Source: Undaria pinnatifida (Eukaryota > Sar > Phaeophyceae > Laminariales > Alariaceae). From it: a stretch of DNA of 64,000 nucleotides. The stretch lies in NCBI GenBank assembly GCA_012845835.1, contig JABAKD010000006.1, forward strand, positions 5,017,044-5,081,043, given 5' to 3'. The notes under the pieces were generated by a model. The model made no database searches. It saw nothing but the letters and a program-made list of their open reading frames with translations, and was not told where the DNA came from. Shown here one piece after another: positions 58,978 through 64,000 of the stretch. The translations under genes and the position numbers were made by a program. The number at the start of each line of letters is the position of its first letter. Position 1 is the first letter of the stretch.

Positions 58978-59225
58978 ACAGATTCTGCGATAGCACACAC
59001 CCCCAAACTAGCGTTTTTTTTTCTTTCTTCAGCGAACGTTTCATGGCTGCTCGACACGTGGAAGGACGCTAATAAAAAAACGTCGCAGTGCATTTTCTTG
59101 TGTGCAAATGGCCATCGAACGATGACGTCGGGGAGTCAAGGGACACCGAATTTCAGGAGATACAGCCGGGAGCTGGTTTCAAAGCCGGCGATTTCGTGAA
59201 AGAAATGTCGGGGGGGCTACCGTAC
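58978..59225 (-). mobile_element. MITE family H, reversed copy 3
   Basis: TTCTGCGATAG at the left, GCGAACGTTTCATGGCTGCT inside, and GTGAAAGAAATGTCGGGGGG then CTACCGTA at the right. Confidence 0.65.
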
Positions 59226-59485
59226 AACGACTCATAATAGGTTGAACATTTCGATGCGATACCCATGGCAGACAACAGTGCAATAATCATAAGTACCATT
59301 CGTAGCAGTGCTCATATTATACGGTAATCAAGAAACCATCGTAGCGTTAACGTAGAAAACAAACAGCACGGGGAAACAAAAAAAAGAAAAATCCTCCCGT
59401 CCACCTCATAGTTTTATCCTTGAAATATTGGGCGTCTGCGCCTGCATTTAGCACACGTAGATATTAATGTAACATTTTTTTTCCC

Positions 59486-59773
59486 GACGCATGCTACGAT
59501 AAAGGTATTAAGGTATACCGTTTTTTGGTGAAAACGTTTTCTGAATGACGGGGCTCCTCAACCTACTAATACTATCGCCGGAAAAAAAATAAATAATAGG
59601 CCTTATTTTGGCATGATTCTCGTTTGTGTACCTAGGCCATGGGAGTGTTTCATCCGATGGAAGCAGTTTTGATTTTTCTCCAAATCAGTTTTTTCGGGGG
59701 GGAGGTCTTAAGCTCCCAATTTGAGGGGTAGTGTTAAGAACAAAAGTGGTGCACCTCTATCGTAGCACGCGTC
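59486..59773 (+). mobile_element. MITE family B, copy 4
   Basis: From GACGCATGCTACGATAAAGG to CACCTCTATCGTAGCACGCG plus TC, with the full interior (CCTAGGCCATGG, GGTCTTAAGCTCCC). Confidence 0.85.
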
Positions 59774-60734
59774 TTTTCTCGCATCCTCTTCCCCCCCCCC
59801 ACCCCCCCCCTCCCACCGCACGACAGAACTAAAAGAAAGGATCTATCTAAAAGGAAGGAAAAGGCTAGCGCTAAGAAACAAGGTGAAGAAGGAGAAACAC
59901 TTCAAGAGATATGTACGGGGGTTTCAGGGAAGATATTGGAATGTAAAAAGTATTTTTTTGCACTCGGCCCAATTGGACTACGCGAAAAAAGCTGAAACTG
60001 CGGTTTCGTGTAGGGGGACCTGGACCTACCAGAAAGAAGAAAGAGATCTACCAGTATTCGGGAGGGAGAGGACGTGGATGCGCATACATATATATATATA
60101 TATATATTATAAAAATTAAAATACACTCTAGCTGTGAGATCTAACATTGTCGAAACTCATCTTTGCAAGCTGTGTGTGTGCCCGTATGACACAACAATAG
60201 AGAAGGACTCACATAGTAGGGGAATGTGAAATATACAAGGAGGAACGGGATGCGTTAGAGGAGGAGATGAGGAAACTAGACGAATGTGACTTGGACGAGT
60301 TTGGTAGACTGTTGGTAGAGCGTAGCGAGGAAACGATGGCGCTATCCTAGGAGATAGATGGTGGCCACAGACGGCGAAACAGGAAGGGTATAGCAAACAG
60401 TGTTTACGCAATATATGGAAAAAACATATGAAAAAAAGCATATATGCAAAAAGCGTCGTAGTGAGGACCCAAATGTTGGAGGTGTCTCTACTAGGAGTAG
60501 GAACAGTGCTCCATCTCGACAAGGGATGCTTAGCCAATAGTCAAATGACTTAACAAGCAAAAAAATGAGTACTCCCCCTTTAACATGCTCCCCTTAACAT
60601 GCCCCCCGAAAAATGCCCCCCTTAACATGCTCCCCTTAACATGCCCCCCTTAACATGCCCCCTTAACATGCCCCCCTTAACATGCCCCCCTTAACATGCC
60701 CCCCCCCCCCCCCCACACCCTCACCCTCCCCTGC
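59774..60734. other. Non-coding stretch with a hairpin module and a C-rich tandem
   Basis: A stand-alone GTGAGATC..ACTCATCTTTGCAAGCTG module lies at 60,128-60,178. An L-type repeat (AATAGTCAAATGACTTAACA, AGCAAAAAAATGAGTACTCCC) is at 60,530-60,570, and about ten units of CCCCCCTTAACATG follow at 60,575-60,710. Confidence 0.6.
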
Positions 60735-61340
60735 CGCCCCACCTAAAATCAAAGTCCGCCAGAACAATATACATTAGCCGACAGGTGATATCACGCCTCT
60801 ACCGTGCGAGCCATCTATGCAGTAGCTCCAATTCATGCATATGGTCTTCAAGTTCAATTAACCCCCCCCCCCCCCCCCCCCCTCGCCCTCTCCTTCCCCG
60901 CCACCCCCACCATCGCCTACTACACCCAGCATCATGCGTAAAGAAAACTTGTACACATTTAATGCGACCTAAAATGTCGGAAACCCCCCCGCCCGCCCCC
61001 TCCCCCCCCCCCCCGCGTAAAAACCCAGCCCCCCCCCCCCCCCCCCGCCCGGTTCCACGACTTACAGGATATACATGATAAACGGATGCATTTCCTTCCA
61101 CAGCCGTCAGATTTAGTCCCCCTCCTAAACGGGTTTTATAGTTTACGCGCACAGATTGATTAACATCACCCTGTTGACCCTGGTACAATCTACACTGCTG
61201 TAGTTCCAAGGGGCGTCGCCGACCTAGATCCTTGATGAGGGCACACACCCAGAAATACGCGCGATCGGAGTGATACACATAGCTTGCAAATAACATGAGT
61301 TTAGACGAAATCTTCGATCTCACAGCTGGAGTGTTGTATC
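60735..61340 (-). repeat. Repeat D, long copy 2
   Basis: Same order of blocks as 33,780-34,445, from TCAAAGTCCGCCAGAACAAT to GATCTCACAGCTGGAGTG, with C-tracts at the same places. Confidence 0.75.
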
Positions 61341-61429
61341 ATTTTCATCATACTACAATGAATGGCGCAGGCAGCAATGTCCTGCCGACGACGCCATGTA
61401 TAATAAGAATAAGGTGGCTCAAGAAAAAC

Positions 61430-61535
61430 TCACCCATGTAGTATATTACAAGTACCAACAACGCATCTTGCAGAGATGAGTATTGACCCGGGATTCGTCG
61501 AACTCACGGCTGACGTCCTTGAAATATTTTTATTA
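61430..61535 (-). repeat. Repeat C, reversed copy
   Basis: CTCACCCATGTAGTATATTA, AACAACGCATCTTGCAGAG, ATTCGTCGAACTCACGG and CTGACGTCCTTGAAATAT. Confidence 0.8.
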
Positions 61536-61867
61536 AAATAAGAATAAGGGGCTGTTACAGACACAGGCCACCCTTACCCTTTGCAGGTTTCTCTACTGGG
61601 CGGGTTCCACGGTGGTCACTCACTTGTACTAGATAAGCCCTTCCTTGTATTAGTTCCACACTCGCCACGCACGAACTGAACAGCGTTCAATTCCGCGAGG
61701 CGAAAGCATCATCCCCTTTTTCCTACTCCTACACGCACATGCCTTCCAAGGCATGTTGGAACCCTTTTATATCTAGCCGTATCCCATATCTTACGCCTTG
61801 TAAGGCTCCCAGGGGAATGCCATAACAAATGCCCGTTGATTACACCTAGCCTGACGGACCTGAGCGG
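61536..61867. other. Non-coding stretch
   Basis: Unique sequence between repeat C and repeat J; nothing recognisable. Confidence 0.45.
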
Positions 61868-61993
61868 TTTCCGAAGGGTGCGCCAGCTAGCGTTGGGCTG
61901 CGAAAGCAACCGAGTTAAATCGACACACGACGTGTATGAAAATACGTGGAAGTGTGGTGAGCTAAAGCTTTAGCTTTCCCCATCCGCCGGAGG
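61868..61993 (-). repeat. Repeat J, reversed copy
   Basis: Reverse complement of 22,779-22,905, from CCGAAGGGTGCGCCAGC to CCCCATCCGCCGG. A poly-A tract of about 23 bases follows. Confidence 0.75.
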
Positions 61994-62083
61994 ATAAGAA
62001 ACAAAAAAAAAAAAAAAAAAAAAAAACAGTAGTACTCTTCCCGTTTTTTCCCTGTGGGTTGTCCGCGCAACAAACTCGGATTT

Positions 62084-62546
62084 CCATGGAGAAGATATAT
62101 ATCTAGCCATCCTATTTTCATAATATATATAGTAGCCATTCACTCCCCCCACATGGAGAAGATATATATCTAGCCATTCTATTTTCATTTATATATAGTA
62201 GCCATTCACTCCCCCCACATGGAGAAGATATATATCTAGCCATTCTATTTTCATAATATATAATAGCCGTTCACTCCCCCCACATGGAGAAGATATATAT
62301 CTAGCCATTCTATTTTCATAATATATAATAGCCGTTCACTCCCCCCACATGGAGAAGATATATATCTAGCCATTTTATTTTCATAATATATAATAGCCGT
62401 TCACTCCCCCCACATGGAGAAGATATATATCTAGCCATTCTATTTTCATAATATATAATAGCCGTTCACTCCCCCCACATGGAGAAGATATATATCTAGC
62501 CATTCTATTTTCATAATATATAATAGCCATTCACTCCCCCCACATC
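62084..62546 (+). repeat. 65-bp tandem repeat, seven units
   Basis: The unit has ACATGGAGAAGATATATATC, TAGCCATTCTATTTTCATA, then ATATATAATAGCC and TTCACTCCCCCC. The first two units differ slightly and the later ones are nearly identical. Confidence 0.95.
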
Positions 62547-62637
62547 CTGAAGCACTTCAGGTACACATTGACTACTACTACTAAGTACTAGTACTAGTAC
62601 TAGTTGGGTGGCGACGCAAGCCTGTGCTATACATTAT

Positions 62638-62800
62638 AAAAAATGAAAATACACTCCAGCTACTGTGAGATCAAAGATTTCGTCGAAACTCATCTTTGCA
62701 AGCTGTGTGTGATACTCCGATCGCGCGTATTACGAGTTGTGTGTCCTCATTAAGGATATAGGTCGGCGACTCCCCTTACAACTACAGTGTAGCTATATAT
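62638..62800 (+). repeat. Repeat D, partial plus-strand copy
   Basis: AAATACACTCCAGCTACTGT, GAGATCAAAGATTTCGTCG, ACTCATCTTTGCAAGCTGTG, CGATCGCGCGTATTACG and GATATAGGTCGGCGACTCC. Confidence 0.75.
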
Positions 62801-63329
62801 AGGTCGCCCCGGTGGCGTATCAGGTTATCCTCGAGCAATAGGTCGGTTTCGTGAGTTCGAATCCCCCCGAGTGCAAACTCGCATCAATTCGTGGGGACTT
62901 TTTCTTGTGCACAAATTGACCTGCGGAAAGCGCGAGAGCGTGAGTTAGCAACACTCGATGAAAAATCGACGAGCAGTGGGGTTGCTGAACCCTATGCGCG
63001 TTAAAAATTGAAGGCAAGAACCGGGGGGGGAGAAAGGGACGACACCTGTGACCACGGCTTGTCCAGAAGCTGGAAAGTAGATGTGTGTGAAGAAGAAGAA
63101 AAAAAAGAAAAAAAGTAAGTGACTTGACGGGTACTTGGCGGCAAACGATGGAAAAAAAAATGCCACTAAAAAAAACAACTATCAACAATAACTCCATGAC
63201 TGATACAGTACACAGGGAACTTTGACTGCTTACAGCACGTAGAAGAGGAGCCAGATAACCGATCGGGATTGGTATGTCGCAAAGTTATCCCAATGCTGCA
63301 GTAAACAGGCAGGGGTGCATGCAGCAGAA
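62801..63329. other. Non-coding stretch with tRNA-like box motifs
   Basis: TGGCGTATCAGGTT and, 45 bp later, GAGTTCGAATCCC resemble RNA polymerase III A and B boxes, but the arms do not pair as a tRNA. It may be a SINE head. Nothing else is recognisable. Confidence 0.35.
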
Positions 63330-63470
63330 GTTTCTGCGCCCCTAATAAATATATTGAAGTGCTCGATATCTCACCTGAGGCAGCACGACGACTTTCGAGG
63401 ACATTCGTTCCCGCAACCTGAACCCGGTCCACATTTATTTGCGCTATGAGTGTCTTAAGACCAATACTGC
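63330..63470 (+). mobile_element. Foldback family I, diverged right-arm copy
   Basis: GATATCTCACCTGAGGCAGC, GACTTTCGAGGACATTCGTT and CAACCTGAACCCGGTCC follow the order of the right arm of family I. Confidence 0.5.
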
Positions 63471-63504
63471 CGTAAAAAAAAGTATCATACATTCTAACCG
63501 ATAA

Positions 63505-63590
63505 CTCATATGAACATCACCCTGTTGACCCTGGTACAAGCTATACCGTAATTCCAACGGGAGTCGCCGACCTGTATCCTTGATGAGAAG
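63505..63590 (-). repeat. Repeat D fragment
   Basis: GAACATCACCCTGTTGACCC, TGGTACAAGCTATACCGTA and GGGAGTCGCCGACCTGTATC. Confidence 0.7.
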
Positions 63591-63835
63591 CAAGCAAAGA
63601 AAAAGGCAACCAACAGCGCCTGAGAAGCAAGATCTTTGTTTTTGGTTTTGAGGCAGCTTAGGGAGGCGTTCTCTCCAAGCATCATACTTCCACAGGCATC
63701 GCCAGCCATCATCATAGACTATTGCTTCTATTATGCATCTCACCCTATCTATTGGTATGCATTATCTCGACCTATCTATTGGTACGTAGAACGTCTACTT
63801 CTGGTAAACCCAAGCATGCAAGCATAGCATGGTCA

Positions 63836-63928
63836 TTAACCCCTTTACAACTGGAAACTCGTTTTTGGGGACAAAATTACTTGGATTTAGCATAGGGAGG
63901 GGTTCGGGGGCTCCAAAGGGGTTAGTAC
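63836..63928 (+). mobile_element. 90-bp MITE, family G
   Basis: TTAACCCCTTTACAACTGG at the left and CTCCAAAGGGGTTAG at the right. This is the clearest copy of the family, with TTAA at the left edge. Confidence 0.75.
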
Positions 63929-64000
63929 CAAAGTTGAGAGATAGGCCAAGAAACGCCCAGGAGGAGGAAAAAAAAACTTTTTTCTTCGACCCTCCGGCGG

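Noticed and set aside
62803-62880. Possible tRNA gene with A- and B-box-like strings
   Set aside because: Acceptor and T arms do not pair; at most a SINE head or decayed tRNA-derived sequence.

Overview
The window is eukaryotic nuclear DNA. Coding regions are short GT-AG exons separated by introns of up to about 10 kb, and most of the sequence is interspersed repeats, microsatellites and homopolymeric C/G tracts. The gene content (a membrane-anchored tyrosinase-like protein, a PhoD-like phosphatase exon, an OTU-bearing Helitron and a chromodomain retroelement fragment) would suit an alga or related protist such as a stramenopile. That placement is an inference; nothing here fixes the species.

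Layout. 1-1.7 kb: an internal exon of a PhoD-like metallophosphatase, then pyrimidine-rich minisatellite enclosing a truncated copy of a tyrosinase exon. 1.9-11.37 kb: Helitron copy 1, with 5' tandem repeats, a four-exon Cys-rich accessory gene (an intron of which holds about 540 bp of TG repeat), a 1711-aa Rep/helicase/OTU protein, a 79-codon ORF overlapping its stop, 3' tandem repeats and a terminal hairpin. 11.4-16.3 kb: non-coding DNA, a minus-strand chromodomain/Tudor-like retroelement fragment, and small repeats including a long foldback. 16.3-51.4 kb: one plus-strand tyrosinase-like gene of at least nine well-supported exons (about 882 aa if two weaker exons are right). Its first intron is filled by 0.8-kb TIR elements and a four-unit 0.83-kb tandem array. 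A later intron holds a 500-N gap followed by Helitron copy 2 in the same orientation. 51.4-64 kb: decayed copies of the last tyrosinase exon, then a field of MITEs, foldbacks and tandem repeats with no convincing gene.

The two Helitron copies have a constant coordinate offset from about 40.86 kb to their shared end, so there is no net length change over about 6.5 kb. Visible differences are the TG tract, one T-run and one base at the N-terminus of the transposase. This is what recent transposition looks like, although the N gap beside copy 2 means an assembly cause must be excluded. The copies share a 3' limit 11-12 bases after a GC-rich hairpin, which marks the 3' end of the element. The spliced Cys-rich gene travels with it, so it is either a helper gene of this lineage or a captured host gene.

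Two further patterns stand out. Single exons of the tyrosinase gene have been duplicated in tandem and left to decay, within an intron and after the last exon. A short hairpin-forming module (GTGAG...ACTCA(C/T)CTTTGCAAGCTG) recurs about a dozen times on both strands inside two otherwise different repeat families.
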